64,000 nt of DNA from Ilyomonas sp965247435 (lineage in GTDB: Bacteria; Bacteroidota; Bacteroidia; Chitinophagales; Chitinophagaceae), in the NCBI GenBank assembly GCA_965247435.1, contig OZ252019.1:3844001-3908000 (forward strand), written 5' to 3'. The notes beneath the pieces were generated by a model. That model saw nothing but the letters and a program-made list of their open reading frames with translations, had not been told where the DNA came from and ran no database searches. Of this stretch, positions 33,545 to 42,852 are shown piece by piece; positions within the stretch are counted from its first letter, which is position 1; each line of letters begins with the position of its first letter. Made by a program: the position numbers and the translations under genes.

Positions 33545-34525
33545 TTAATGCGCTAACTGTTGCTCATATTCGCCCATATTCCAGCTTTCCATTCCATACC
33601 TGTTTACGCATCGTTTATACTGATCCAGCAGGATTTTCAGATTATCTAAATTTTCCTGTGGATAATCGCCAAAATTTTCAGGATGCCACCACAGGTGATA
33701 CACTTCCTGCTGCTTGGCCGCGCTTTGCATTTCGTTGATAACACGGCGCAGCTTCAGCTTATTGGCATAGCGCTGGGCAGGATGCCATGGTCGCAAAAAC
33801 CGGCTTGCCGGCAATTGCAAAGGCTCGTTCTTGTTTATTTTAATAGCAGTAAGCGGATAAGAAGTTCTGCCTGCGCCCAGCTTAACATACGCGTCGCCGG
33901 TACGCAGCACCTTGCGCAGCAGGTTAGCACCTTTATCATTAACCGGCGACCAGAAACCTGCCGACGGGTTAGAGCGTACTACTTTTATTCCATTGTCGTA
34001 ACAAACCTTCAATGCCTGTGCATTGTACTGGTTCCTTGGAAAAATGAGCGAGGTGGTTTTTGTTTTAAATTTTAATGCTGCCTGGTTGGCCGCTTTCAAA
34101 TCTTCTGCAAATGCTTCCGGCTGCTTTACCGTTTCGAGACAGTAATAATGGCTGAATGTATGTGTGCCCAGTTCCTGACCTGCTGACTGCAATATTTTCT
34201 CAATAGCATCCGGCGCAAAATGCGCATTGTATTTTTCGGGATACAAGCCATGCTTTTTTATCCACAGGTAAGGCGAATAGCAGGCATTGGCATACTCCGG
34301 TTCGATAGCGGGCTTAAAACTTTTCCATTCTTCTTCGTTGCCGGCAAATAAACTGCCTACCGTAGCCCAGGTTGTATGTACGCTGTACTCTTCAAACAAA
34401 GAAAGCATTTTAGGAATCGAGCGTAACGTATTATTATAACAAAGCATCCGGCTTTCCCGATCACGCTTATCAAAAACACCCCAGTGTAGTTCAAAATCCA
34501 GAGAAACAGTAAAAATGCCTGTCAT
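33545..34525 (-). CDS. Polysaccharide deacetylase family protein (NodB-like)
   Basis: Metal-dependent carbohydrate de-N-acetylase of about 326 residues. The ATG at 34525 (MTGIFTVSLDFELHWG) is preferred because the catalytic Asp follows at once, as is usual; the longer frame to 34555 would overlap the upstream gene by 23 bp. Motif 1 is SLDFELHWG and motif 2 is GTHTFSHYYC with the metal-binding histidines; YHLWWHPENFGDY near the C-terminus is the closing motif. No signal peptide is present, so it would act in the cytoplasm or on a lipid-linked intermediate. It is 7 bp from the Wzy-like gene and next to a GNAT gene, so acyl groups may be exchanged on the same sugar. Confidence 0.88.
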   Translation of the reverse strand: MTGIFTVSLDFELHWGVFDKRDRESRMLCYNNTLRSIPKMLSLFEEYSVHTTWATVGSLFAGNEEEWKSFKPAIEPEYANACYSPYLWIKKHGLYPEKYNAHFAPDAIEKILQSAGQELGTHTFSHYYCLETVKQPEAFAEDLKAANQAALKFKTKTTSLIFPRNQYNAQALKVCYDNGIKVVRSNPSAGFWSPVNDKGANLLRKVLRTGDAYVKLGAGRTSYPLTAIKINKNEPLQLPASRFLRPWHPAQRYANKLKLRRVINEMQSAAKQQEVYHLWWHPENFGDYPQENLDNLKILLDQYKRCVNRYGMESWNMGEYEQQLAH

Positions 34526-34532
34526 TATTTTG

Positions 34533-35732
34533 TTAGTTAAGGGAAGTAACTGCATGTTGGGGAACAGCGGAAGCGCTTTGCTTCTTTGCTGCAGTTAACG
34601 ACTTTTTATAATCCAGAAAGGCAATGATGATAAATAAAAGATAATACATCACCATACTTTTTTGCCGCACAATAATGCCCATATTGGATAATGTTTCTCC
34701 TAAAGCCAGAGAAGTGCCGATAAAAACAACTGCACTTGTTTTAACCAAGGCAGAGGAAGATTTAAAAAACTTCAGGAAACCCTTCTGGCAAAGATTGTAG
34801 CTAAGTACAAGGTAAAAAACATTTTCTACAGAAACGATAAGGCCGTTAAAACCCGGTGCATCAAAAAATAGTGGCCGGTACCAGAAAGTAAATAACTTGA
34901 GCGGTAGCGGATAATTAGATATATCTATTCCGGAGTTGGAGCCGGACAGCTCATAAGCCCGCGTACTGGAAAACTGGTCGAAGCTGCCTACAAGGTTATC
35001 GCTATCCAAACCTACAAAGCCGATAATGGTATTGTACATCAGCGCAAGTGCAACGGCAGCACCTATAAAAACGAGCCATTTCTGATACTTAGGTACATCC
35101 TGCTTGCCCGTGAATAAACCGACCAGTATTGCAATACCCATGAACAGGAAGATATGCGGACGAACATTATATACGATGGTCAGTCCTGCAATGAGCGCCA
35201 GTTTGCGCCCCTTTATTTTACTCAGGCCGTAAGTGGCCATGCCCATGCCCATCAGTATAATAGAGCCCTTGCCGAGTGAGGCCGTCCAATAGTGCATATT
35301 GGGCAAAAACATGAAAATCGTTATCAGGTCGTAGCCCTGAAAATAATGCTTGTACTGTATATTTTCTTTGAAATAGATATAAAAATAAACAAATCCCCAG
35401 AAGCCCATCCAGGAGAAGAGCAGCATCATCATCTCATAGGTAAAATGAAAAAAGTTGATGAACGGATAAGCCACAAATTCGATAAAAAGCGTACCGGTCT
35501 GATAAACTTCGAACCAACTGCTGTAAGCCCATTGCGGACGATCGTAGTAGGAGTAGGAATCGGACCGTGAATTCATCACCGTAACATAATAAACAATGGT
35601 AAAAAACACATGGTACCAATAAAGCTTTTGCATCAGCTCTTTATCAAACCACTTATGCTTTCCCTTAAGTTTGTTAAGCAAAGGCACCGTAATAATATAC
35701 AGAACAATTACAAGTACTAAAGCGCCGGTCAC
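34533..35732 (-). CDS. Multi-spanning membrane protein, candidate Wzy-type polymerase
   Basis: A 399-residue protein with about nine to ten membrane helices and a large periplasmic-type loop (FVGLDSDNLVGSFDQFSSTRAYELSGSNSG, quoted in part, near residues 237-266). The loop is followed by YRPLFFDAPGF. This layout is that of O-antigen and EPS polymerases, which share little sequence. It is the only Wzy candidate in the locus, and it sits between GT4 genes and the deacetylase, where polymerase genes are often found. It could also be a different membrane transferase; the call is from topology and context. Confidence 0.7.
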   Translation of the reverse strand: MTGALVLVIVLYIITVPLLNKLKGKHKWFDKELMQKLYWYHVFFTIVYYVTVMNSRSDSYSYYDRPQWAYSSWFEVYQTGTLFIEFVAYPFINFFHFTYEMMMLLFSWMGFWGFVYFYIYFKENIQYKHYFQGYDLITIFMFLPNMHYWTASLGKGSIILMGMGMATYGLSKIKGRKLALIAGLTIVYNVRPHIFLFMGIAILVGLFTGKQDVPKYQKWLVFIGAAVALALMYNTIIGFVGLDSDNLVGSFDQFSSTRAYELSGSNSGIDISNYPLPLKLFTFWYRPLFFDAPGFNGLIVSVENVFYLVLSYNLCQKGFLKFFKSSSALVKTSAVVFIGTSLALGETLSNMGIIVRQKSMVMYYLLFIIIAFLDYKKSLTAAKKQSASAVPQHAVTSLN

Positions 35733-35785
35733 AGGTTTTTATTAAAATATTATCTGTTAATTAAGTAGCAAAGTTTATAATCAGT

Positions 35786-36955
35786 TTAGCCGGCAACTAC
35801 TTCCCGGTAAGTTTCTTCAAGCTGCTGAACCATCGTCTGCATGCTAAATCCTGTTGCTACCGTTTGTCGTGCAAGTTTTGCAGCTACCTTTATTTTTTCC
35901 GGATAAAAAATATATTCCGACAATTTTTTTACCAGCATGGCAGGTTCTTCCACTGGCACCAGCACCCCGTTTTTACCATTGGTTATCAGCTCGGCAATGC
36001 CACCGGCGGCAGTGCAGGCCGGCATACAACCCATACTCATGGCTTCGAGCAAGGCAATGGGCAAGCCTTCAAATTCCGATGTCATCATAAAAATGTCCAT
36101 CGCCTGCAAATAAGGCCTTACTTCGGCCTGCAACCCGGCAAAGTGAAGGTATGAATGCATCTCAAGTTCTTTCGCCTTTGCAAACACTTCTTCCTTCAGC
36201 ACGCCATCGCCAACAATTATAAAATGTATATCATTAAATAAATTGTGCAATTGCTTTGCTATTTCCAGCCAGACAGTCAGCCTTTTTTGTTTGCGAAAAA
36301 CGCAGGTAATACCGATTACCAAGGCGCCTGCAGGAATACCTAACCCGTCTTTGGCAGAAAGATTATTTAAGGATTCTCCCGAAAACTTTTCGGTATTGAT
36401 GCCGTTGCGTAAAACTTTTATTTCCGGTATGTTTTTATTATAAAATTTATGAATGGAAGCAGCTACCTCGCCGGAAACGGCAAGCACTTTTGCCTGTGCA
36501 GAAAAACTCAATTTATTAAAAAGGAATGTGGCTTTGTGGTAGCGTTCCCATGTATTGTGCTCGGTATAAACAACCGGCACTTTTGCAAGCTTGCCGGCAA
36601 TACGGCCAAGTACCCCGGCCCATGGCATGTGGCAATGGATAAGCTGCACATTGTACTTTCTTATATACTTCAATACCGCACCAATCTTACCAATAATCTG
36701 TACATTATTATTTGCCGGCAGGCAGGTAACAATGCCACCTTCTTTTTCTATATCACCAGCTACCTGGTTTTTCCAGGGAAGAAAATAGATATAATGAAAT
36801 TCGTACAACGACTGGTCATGCTTGGCCAGCGTTTCCGGGAGCAGCATCTCGGCGCCGCCTCTGCCCAACGATTTAATAATATGTAATACAACTGTACGCC
36901 TGCCCGTTGCAACAGTTTGCTTTGTTTCGGCAACTAACGGTTTAGATGTACTCAT
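35786..36955 (-). CDS. Family 4 glycosyltransferase
   Basis: GT-B transferase of 389 residues. HIIKSLGRGGAEMLLPETL is the classic GT4 acceptor-loop opening, LIHCHMPWAGVLGRIAGKLAKVP continues it, and the donor site is MTSEFEGLPIALLEAMSMG with the EGLP and E-x7-E motif. It overlaps the next GT4 gene by 14 bp, so both are probably translated together. A 53-bp gap with no hairpin separates it from the Wzy-like gene. Likely adds a backbone sugar on the cytoplasmic face; donor unknown. Confidence 0.9.
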   Translation of the reverse strand: MSTSKPLVAETKQTVATGRRTVVLHIIKSLGRGGAEMLLPETLAKHDQSLYEFHYIYFLPWKNQVAGDIEKEGGIVTCLPANNNVQIIGKIGAVLKYIRKYNVQLIHCHMPWAGVLGRIAGKLAKVPVVYTEHNTWERYHKATFLFNKLSFSAQAKVLAVSGEVAASIHKFYNKNIPEIKVLRNGINTEKFSGESLNNLSAKDGLGIPAGALVIGITCVFRKQKRLTVWLEIAKQLHNLFNDIHFIIVGDGVLKEEVFAKAKELEMHSYLHFAGLQAEVRPYLQAMDIFMMTSEFEGLPIALLEAMSMGCMPACTAAGGIAELITNGKNGVLVPVEEPAMLVKKLSEYIFYPEKIKVAAKLARQTVATGFSMQTMVQQLEETYREVVAG

Positions 36956-38096
36956 TTTGTATTATTTTTTTGCTTACCTGGGTTGTGCTATTTTCCTTTT
37001 TGTGGTCTTTACGGAGGATCGCCCTGTAAGCTTTCACAAATCTTTCTGCGATATGTTTATTCAGGTATCCGGTCGTTACCAGTTCATAACCGTTTGCAAT
37101 AAGCCACCCGGCCTGCGCTTTATCTTCCAGCAATGTTATCAAAGCTGCTACGAAAGCAGATTCATTTTCTTTCGTTACTAATATGCCTGTTTTGTTATTG
37201 ATCACCACTTCGCTTACACCGCCGGTATCATAAGCCACAACCGGCGTTTTGCAATAAAATGCCTCGAGTACTACGCCTGGTAACCCTTCAATAATACTGG
37301 GTAATAACAATGCATCGGCCTGGCGGATGTACTGCAACGGATTTTTTTGAAACCCATGGAAAACAACTTCATTGGTAAGCTTTTTTTCCTGTACGAGTTC
37401 CTGTATCTGCTGCCTCATAGGACCATCGCCTACAAGGTGCAAAACAGCAGCCGGATATTTTTGTAAAACCTGTTTAAAAATAACAATAAGACCAGCATGA
37501 TTTTTTTCAAAACTAAAGCCGCCAACATGCACCAGTACAGGCTTGCCTTTCAAAGTAATATCCGCTGCTTTATGCTGGCCGGGCAGGTCTTCTTCAATAC
37601 CAACCGGTATCGTAATAATTGTGTTGTTATACTTAGAAAATGTAGTTGCTATATCCAGTGCCGACTTGTTGCTTACCGAAATAATGGCCTGTACGCGGCG
37701 GAAAAAGAAAGCATTCAGCCAATGTACGATACGTGATTTGATATAGAGACTGATGACGCTTGCATTACGAAATACAAGCGGCTGCTTCCAGCGGAAAAGC
37801 AATTTGGAAAATACGGCATATTTAAGTGTATCGCCGGCATTAGCCTGAATAATATCCGGCTTTTCTTTTTTTATAATCGCCGCCAGTTTTCTCCAGGCTT
37901 TTATGTCTGTAAAACGCAGGCCCGCATTAGCTTTCAAATCATACATTTTACCGGAGAACGGTAATGCCGCTGTTCCCGAAAATACACTTACCATTACCAC
38001 TTCATGGCCTGCCGCCTCTAAATGTACAGACAGTTGCGACGCAAACATTTCTGCGCCCCGTAACTGTGGCTTTTGTATAAGGTGTAAAATCTTCAA
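36942..38096 (-). CDS. Family 4 glycosyltransferase
   Basis: GT-B transferase of 384 residues. The opening KILHLIQKPQLRGAEMFASQLSVHL holds the GAE acceptor motif; LVHVGGFSFEKNHAGLI and LLPSIIEGLPGVVLEAFYCKTPVVAYDTGG form the donor site. The 3' end overlaps the following GT4 gene by 14 bp and the start is 9 bp from the preceding one. The three adjoining GT4 genes (35786, 36942, 38106) share the same architecture and may have arisen by duplication, but their sequences are clearly diverged. Confidence 0.9.
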   Translation of the reverse strand: MKILHLIQKPQLRGAEMFASQLSVHLEAAGHEVVMVSVFSGTAALPFSGKMYDLKANAGLRFTDIKAWRKLAAIIKKEKPDIIQANAGDTLKYAVFSKLLFRWKQPLVFRNASVISLYIKSRIVHWLNAFFFRRVQAIISVSNKSALDIATTFSKYNNTIITIPVGIEEDLPGQHKAADITLKGKPVLVHVGGFSFEKNHAGLIVIFKQVLQKYPAAVLHLVGDGPMRQQIQELVQEKKLTNEVVFHGFQKNPLQYIRQADALLLPSIIEGLPGVVLEAFYCKTPVVAYDTGGVSEVVINNKTGILVTKENESAFVAALITLLEDKAQAGWLIANGYELVTTGYLNKHIAERFVKAYRAILRKDHKKENSTTQVSKKIIQNEYI

Positions 38097-38105
38097 TCGA
38101 AAAAA

Positions 38106-39236
38106 TTAAATAGTTGATTGCAGGTAATCTTCAAACATTTCTGCAATGTGCTGCAGTTCAAAGTGGTCGCAGGCATATTCATAAGCCTTTTCAGCCATCA
38201 CGCCTGCGGTTGCGGTATTGGCTGCAAACCAATGCAAAGCTTTTTCGATTGCATTTATAGAGTTAGCTTCAAATAAATAGCCCGTTTGTAGGTGTATGAG
38301 TGCTTCTCTGTTTTGAGGTATGTCTGATGCCAGCACCGGGAGCTTGGCAAACATAGCCTCAACCACCGCGCCGCTAAAACCTTCTACGAGGGAAGGAAAC
38401 ACAAAACAATCATAACCGGCAAGTATGGCCGGCACATCGTTGCGCTCTCCTAATAAAACTATTTTCTGTTGCAAACCATATTGCGCAATATTTTTAGCAA
38501 GTTCTTCGCGCATTGGTCCTTCGCCGGCGATATGCAGTGAAGCGGATGGATATGTAGCTGAAAAGTTTTTAAAAGCGAGTACCAGTTCCTTCTGCGCTTT
38601 TACCGGTCTTAGCCTGCTAACATTTAAGAACCGGATATGTCTGTCGGGTGCCGGGCTATTACCGGCTTTTACAACAATTTTTGCGCTTTCCCTGCCCCTG
38701 TTAATCACTTTTACTTTAGCAGGCTGAATGTTGAGGTGCTGAACATTAGCAGCTTTAATAGCCGCTGAATTGGCAACAAAGCCAACACAAATTTTACTCA
38801 TCCACTTATTGATGTACTTAAAAATTGTGACACCGGCTTTTGCTTTCAATGATAAATGCTTGTTGTATTCCTTGCAATACAAATCGTTTACAAAAGTGCC
38901 TACAACCGGAATATGGTATGCCTTGCCGGCAAGGCGCGTAACTATTTCGGAGCGTGACAAGTAAGCTACCAGCAAGTCAGGCTTTTCATTTTTAATTAAT
39001 TGCGTGAGCGCTTTATAAGCCTTTATAAAATTGTATTTGCCTGGTATATTTAATGAATATACCGCGATGTCTTTTTCTATAAATTTCTGTTTTAAACCAT
39101 CGCCCTTATATATGTGGCAGACAACCGGCTGAATATGCTTGAAACGCGCAATATTGCTGAGCAGGCTTTGCTCTGCACCGCCCGTTGCGAGGGTATCTAT
39201 TACAAATAATACTTTTTTATTTTTTTCTACCGGCAT
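38106..39236 (-). CDS. Family 4 glycosyltransferase
   Basis: GT-B transferase of 376 residues. The start is FVIDTLATGGAEQSLLSNIARF with the GGAEQSL acceptor-loop motif, RFLNVSRLRPVKAQKELVLAF begins the donor domain, and VFPSLVEGFSGAVVEAMFAKLPVLASDIPQN carries the E-x7-E pair. It is separated from the GT2 gene upstream by 29 bp and from the next GT4 by 9 bp. It belongs to the chain-extending set of the operon; donor and acceptor sugars cannot be told. Confidence 0.9.
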   Translation of the reverse strand: MPVEKNKKVLFVIDTLATGGAEQSLLSNIARFKHIQPVVCHIYKGDGLKQKFIEKDIAVYSLNIPGKYNFIKAYKALTQLIKNEKPDLLVAYLSRSEIVTRLAGKAYHIPVVGTFVNDLYCKEYNKHLSLKAKAGVTIFKYINKWMSKICVGFVANSAAIKAANVQHLNIQPAKVKVINRGRESAKIVVKAGNSPAPDRHIRFLNVSRLRPVKAQKELVLAFKNFSATYPSASLHIAGEGPMREELAKNIAQYGLQQKIVLLGERNDVPAILAGYDCFVFPSLVEGFSGAVVEAMFAKLPVLASDIPQNREALIHLQTGYLFEANSINAIEKALHWFAANTATAGVMAEKAYEYACDHFELQHIAEMFEDYLQSTI

Positions 39237-39265
39237 TTTGCAAAAATTTATCCCAGCCTTTTACT

Positions 39266-40138
39266 TTAATTTTTTATTTTGAACTGCAAAGTTGCAGGGT
39301 CAAGTGTTTTGCCATCAACACCACGCAGCCCATGCCAGATGCCCATCAATCTTAATTTTACCCGCTGAAATCTATCGGGCGCAAGCACTGCAGCAGCGAG
39401 GATAAATTTAGCCTGCGTGATACAATACCCTATCAGGTTAGGAAAAGAGAAATACTGCTTTAAAATAAGCAGGTGATTGCGCGAGTGATAATAACCGCGC
39501 CATAAAGTGCCTTTGGTAAATGTGCCGCCGCCGCCAAGATTAAGCCTGTTGGTAGAAGGTATCTGCAGTAAGCCGATTGTAAAGCCTTCCTTCTTCATGC
39601 GCTTACAATATTCGTAATCTTCACACATCATAAAAAACCTGGCATCCGGCGCACCGACTTTTGTAACTACCGATGCTTTTACAAGGGCGCCATCCACCAA
39701 TACTGCATCAGCAGCCTGCAGTGTAGTGCGGGCCGTAAGCTTTTGCTTTAGCCCGTATCGCATATTGAAACCTGAAGAACCAATAATATCAAAATCATTG
39801 TTTTGTATATTTTCCAACAGTTCGGCAAGTGTGTTATCGGCATGGAAACTATCATCGTCCATCATCCAGAAATAATCAAAACTTTTCAGCGATAAGCCAT
39901 ACTTTATTCCCCCTGCAAGACCACCTGCATAGCCGGTATTTTTATCCAGCATTACGCAGTGAATATTGTTCTTATTGTTAAGCGTGGCCAAATATTCCCT
40001 TGTTCCATCTGTGCTGTTGTTATCTGCAATTACGATACATGACGGCTGCACTGTTTGCCGCGCTATGCATTGCAATGCTTTTTTTAAAACTTCCAGCCTG
40101 TTGTAAGTAACAATGACGGCACAAACCGACTTACTCAT
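39266..40138 (-). CDS. Family 2 glycosyltransferase
   Basis: GT-A transferase of 290 residues. CAVIVTYNRLEVLKKALQCI and DNNSTDGT form the nucleotide site; WMMDDDS is the DxD metal site; ARFFMMCEDYEYCKRMKKEGF is the acceptor block (ED-Y type) of rhamnosyl- or galactofuranosyl-transferase-like GT2 enzymes. The gene overlaps the upstream GT2 gene by 4 bp (ATGA), so they are translationally coupled. A late membrane-near helix is possible (FPNLIGYCITQAKFILAAAVL). Confidence 0.9.
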   Translation of the reverse strand: MSKSVCAVIVTYNRLEVLKKALQCIARQTVQPSCIVIADNNSTDGTREYLATLNNKNNIHCVMLDKNTGYAGGLAGGIKYGLSLKSFDYFWMMDDDSFHADNTLAELLENIQNNDFDIIGSSGFNMRYGLKQKLTARTTLQAADAVLVDGALVKASVVTKVGAPDARFFMMCEDYEYCKRMKKEGFTIGLLQIPSTNRLNLGGGGTFTKGTLWRGYYHSRNHLLILKQYFSFPNLIGYCITQAKFILAAAVLAPDRFQRVKLRLMGIWHGLRGVDGKTLDPATLQFKIKN

Positions 40139-40983
40139 AGGAATGCATATTTAACAGCCCGCAGATAATTTACGCCTCTGGAAGGGTGGTATTTTATAGC
40201 CATTAATAAATAGCGCAGGGCTTCACTTTTCTTTTTCAGCTTATAGCTGGAAAAAGCTATGGTAGAGCAGATACTGGCTATTTCCCGCTTGTCATTTTTA
40301 AGAATAAAAGTAAAATGCTTGTGCAAAAACTGGATGGAGCCTTCCCGTCTTTTATTCCAGTTGGTGCGGATGCGTTCGCCGGCGTGAATATTTATTTGTA
40401 CTAAATTCTGCTCTATCGCAACTGTTTTATAATGGGTAGTGCGCAGGTAAGCGATCAGCCGATAGCCAAGATCGGTTTGTATGGCCGAGCGCAAATCTGC
40501 ATCATAGCCACCTATTGCATTAAACACGTCGCGCTTAAGAAAAAGCGAACCACAGGTAAGCTTGAGCCGGTAGGTCTTGCCATATAGTTTATAATCGCTC
40601 AGGCCTTCTTCTATCATAGTGCCATCCAGCAGCTTGCGTATGGCGCCGGAACATGCAATAGCCACATCCGGTTTCAGATGCGGGCTTACTGTTTCCAGCC
40701 AGTTCGGATAGGCCTCATCGTCGCTATCCAGAAAAACAATAAAGTCGCCTTTTGCGTAGCCAACGCCAAAGTTAAGGCTGCTTGCCTGGCCGGTATTATT
40801 TTTATGTATGTAGCGGATGCGTTTATCAGTAAGATAAGGTTGTACAGCCTGCCGGGTATTATCCGTTGAGCCATCATCTACAAGAATCAGTTCCCAATCC
40901 GTAAAGGTCTGTGCCTGGATGCTTTTAATTGTTGTCTGCACCAGGTCAGCCCGGTTGTAAGTAGGCGTAATAATAGATATCAT
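40135..40983 (-). CDS. Family 2 glycosyltransferase
   Basis: GT-A transferase of 282 residues. SIITPTYNRADLVQTTIKSIQAQTF, VDDGSTDNT and the DxD motif FLDSDDEAYP (near residue 88) are all standard. GDFIVFLDSDDEA is followed by an LxxxxFNAIGGYDADL acceptor region. It overlaps the next GT2 gene by 4 bp and lies 20 bp after the ABC transporter gene. It is the first glycosyltransferase in transcriptional order. Donor unknown. Confidence 0.9.
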   Translation of the reverse strand: MISIITPTYNRADLVQTTIKSIQAQTFTDWELILVDDGSTDNTRQAVQPYLTDKRIRYIHKNNTGQASSLNFGVGYAKGDFIVFLDSDDEAYPNWLETVSPHLKPDVAIACSGAIRKLLDGTMIEEGLSDYKLYGKTYRLKLTCGSLFLKRDVFNAIGGYDADLRSAIQTDLGYRLIAYLRTTHYKTVAIEQNLVQINIHAGERIRTNWNKRREGSIQFLHKHFTFILKNDKREIASICSTIAFSSYKLKKKSEALRYLLMAIKYHPSRGVNYLRAVKYAFL

Positions 40984-41003
40984 CTGGAAGAACTTGCTTT
41001 TTA

Positions 41004-42797
41004 TTAAACCATTTGTAAGGAAACCATTTTTTTGAACCGCGTAGAAATGTGCATCATTTCTTCGAAAGAGCCGGAGGCCGTAATTGCACCATCTTCCAAA
41101 AGATAAATAATGTCTGCATTTTTGATGGTTGACAGCCGGTGCGCAATCAGTACCATAGTATAGCTGCCATGAAGCTGGTTGATATTTTCCTGTATTATCT
41201 TTTCGGTTTCGGAATCCAGCGCGGAAGTAGCTTCATCAAAAATCAAAATTTCGGCTTCTTTAAATAGTTCCCGGGCAATAGAGATACGCTGCTTCTGGCC
41301 GCCCGAAATCAGAATGCCGTTATCGCCAAGCTTTGTATGTTCCCGCTCCGGCAGCGACTTTACGAATTGTTGCAGCGAAGCCATCTTCATGGCTTTTTCA
41401 AAGCGGGCAATGTTTTCTTTGGTTGGCGGCGCCCAGAAGGTAATGTTGTTGTAAACGCTATCATTAAACACAACAGACTCCTGCGAGATATAACCGATTT
41501 TATCACGGTAACTGCCCAGCGAAATATTTTTAAGCGAAACATTGTCAATCATCATGTCGCCTTTGTCCGGTTTTATCAATCCGGCAATCATATTGGCAAT
41601 AGTTGTTTTGCCCGATCCGCTTTCACCAACCAATGCAATAGTCTGCTTTACCGGTATAGTGAGGTTGATATGATTAAGCGCCTTTTTTTTGTCGTAATGA
41701 AACAACACATCTGTAAACTGAACGTGTTTTTTAATGGTTTTATACGCTGTAGCACCCTGAATTTCTCTTAGTTCATACATCTCATCCGATAACGTAGCAA
41801 TGGAATGCATAGCGCCGATATTTTCGATAAAGTTCTGGTAATCGGTTTGTACAGAAATTAAAAAACTTAATGCCCGGTAAAAAAGAAATAAGCTTACTAC
41901 CACGGTATTAAGATTAGTGCCCAACAGGTTAACCTGCACTAAAATTACAAGACTTACGATAACAATTATCACCGGCTCTTTTACACTTAACATCAATGCC
42001 TTCAGCTTACCGGTTTTGCGGTTGATCGTTTCGGTTTCACTAATAACATTTCTCAGTTTAACGGCATATTTACTAAAGGCGTTGGTAGATTTTAAATATT
42101 TGAAATAATGCACGGCCTGTATAAGAAACCCGTTAAAATCGCTGTATTTTTTTGATATTTCAAAGGATGCTGCCAAGATTGCCTTATAAATTCTTTTATA
42201 TAAAAAATTCGACAATACCGCACCTACTGTAAGTAACACGGCAAACTGATAGTTGGATAGAAAGGCAAGCACTACATACGTGCTAAGCATTACAAAAGAT
42301 TGTGCCGCACTAAAGTAATACGACATGGTTGCAAACAAGCGCGTAACCTCGGTCGTGAGTGTGTTTTGAATTTTGCCGGCATCCAGTTTTACAAAAGCAC
42401 TGAAGGAAATATCCTGCAGATTGTTAAGCAACTGGAAACGAATCTTTTTTATAAGCTCATACCTGATTTTTGCGTTGTAAGATAACTGCACATATTTAAG
42501 TAACCCCTTTAACACAAATAACAGGCAAATGAAAACGAGGATGCTGTTGATACTGAGTTCGAAACCAAATGTATGGATGACATCAACTACATATTTAAGA
42601 TTACCCAGCGAGTCGGCAGTTGCTGCGCCTTTTCCTTTGCTTACTACCTGCAACAAGGGTACAAACATCGCAAGCCCCAACCCGTCGAGTACGCTGATAA
42701 CCATACTCAATCCCAAGTACACGAAAAATTTATTACCGATAATGCGGTAGTAAAAACTAAAGTAACCTAAAAAATTATTTTTGAAAGATAGTTTCAC
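41004..42797 (-). CDS. ABC half-transporter, lipid-linked oligosaccharide flippase (MsbA/PglK-like)
   Basis: A 597-residue exporter with six membrane helices (residues 20-330) fused to one ATPase domain. Walker A is GESGSGKTT at 391-399, the Q-loop is in GYISQES, the signature is ISGGQKQRISIARE near 497, and Walker B is ILIFDEATSALD near 517. Such homodimers flip lipid-linked sugars across the inner membrane, as PglK does in Campylobacter. No Wzx-type flippase is in the window, so this is the best flippase candidate for the locus, and it fits the PglC/PglE/PglF-like initiation genes. It stands between the Wzc-like kinase and the first GT gene. Confidence 0.9.
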   Translation of the reverse strand: MKLSFKNNFLGYFSFYYRIIGNKFFVYLGLSMVISVLDGLGLAMFVPLLQVVSKGKGAATADSLGNLKYVVDVIHTFGFELSINSILVFICLLFVLKGLLKYVQLSYNAKIRYELIKKIRFQLLNNLQDISFSAFVKLDAGKIQNTLTTEVTRLFATMSYYFSAAQSFVMLSTYVVLAFLSNYQFAVLLTVGAVLSNFLYKRIYKAILAASFEISKKYSDFNGFLIQAVHYFKYLKSTNAFSKYAVKLRNVISETETINRKTGKLKALMLSVKEPVIIVIVSLVILVQVNLLGTNLNTVVVSLFLFYRALSFLISVQTDYQNFIENIGAMHSIATLSDEMYELREIQGATAYKTIKKHVQFTDVLFHYDKKKALNHINLTIPVKQTIALVGESGSGKTTIANMIAGLIKPDKGDMMIDNVSLKNISLGSYRDKIGYISQESVVFNDSVYNNITFWAPPTKENIARFEKAMKMASLQQFVKSLPEREHTKLGDNGILISGGQKQRISIARELFKEAEILIFDEATSALDSETEKIIQENINQLHGSYTMVLIAHRLSTIKNADIIYLLEDGAITASGSFEEMMHISTRFKKMVSLQMV

Positions 42798-42852
42798 CTG
42801 CTTATATACTTTAAAGAAAAAATTTGTTCGCTGATTTATTTTGATTCAAAAA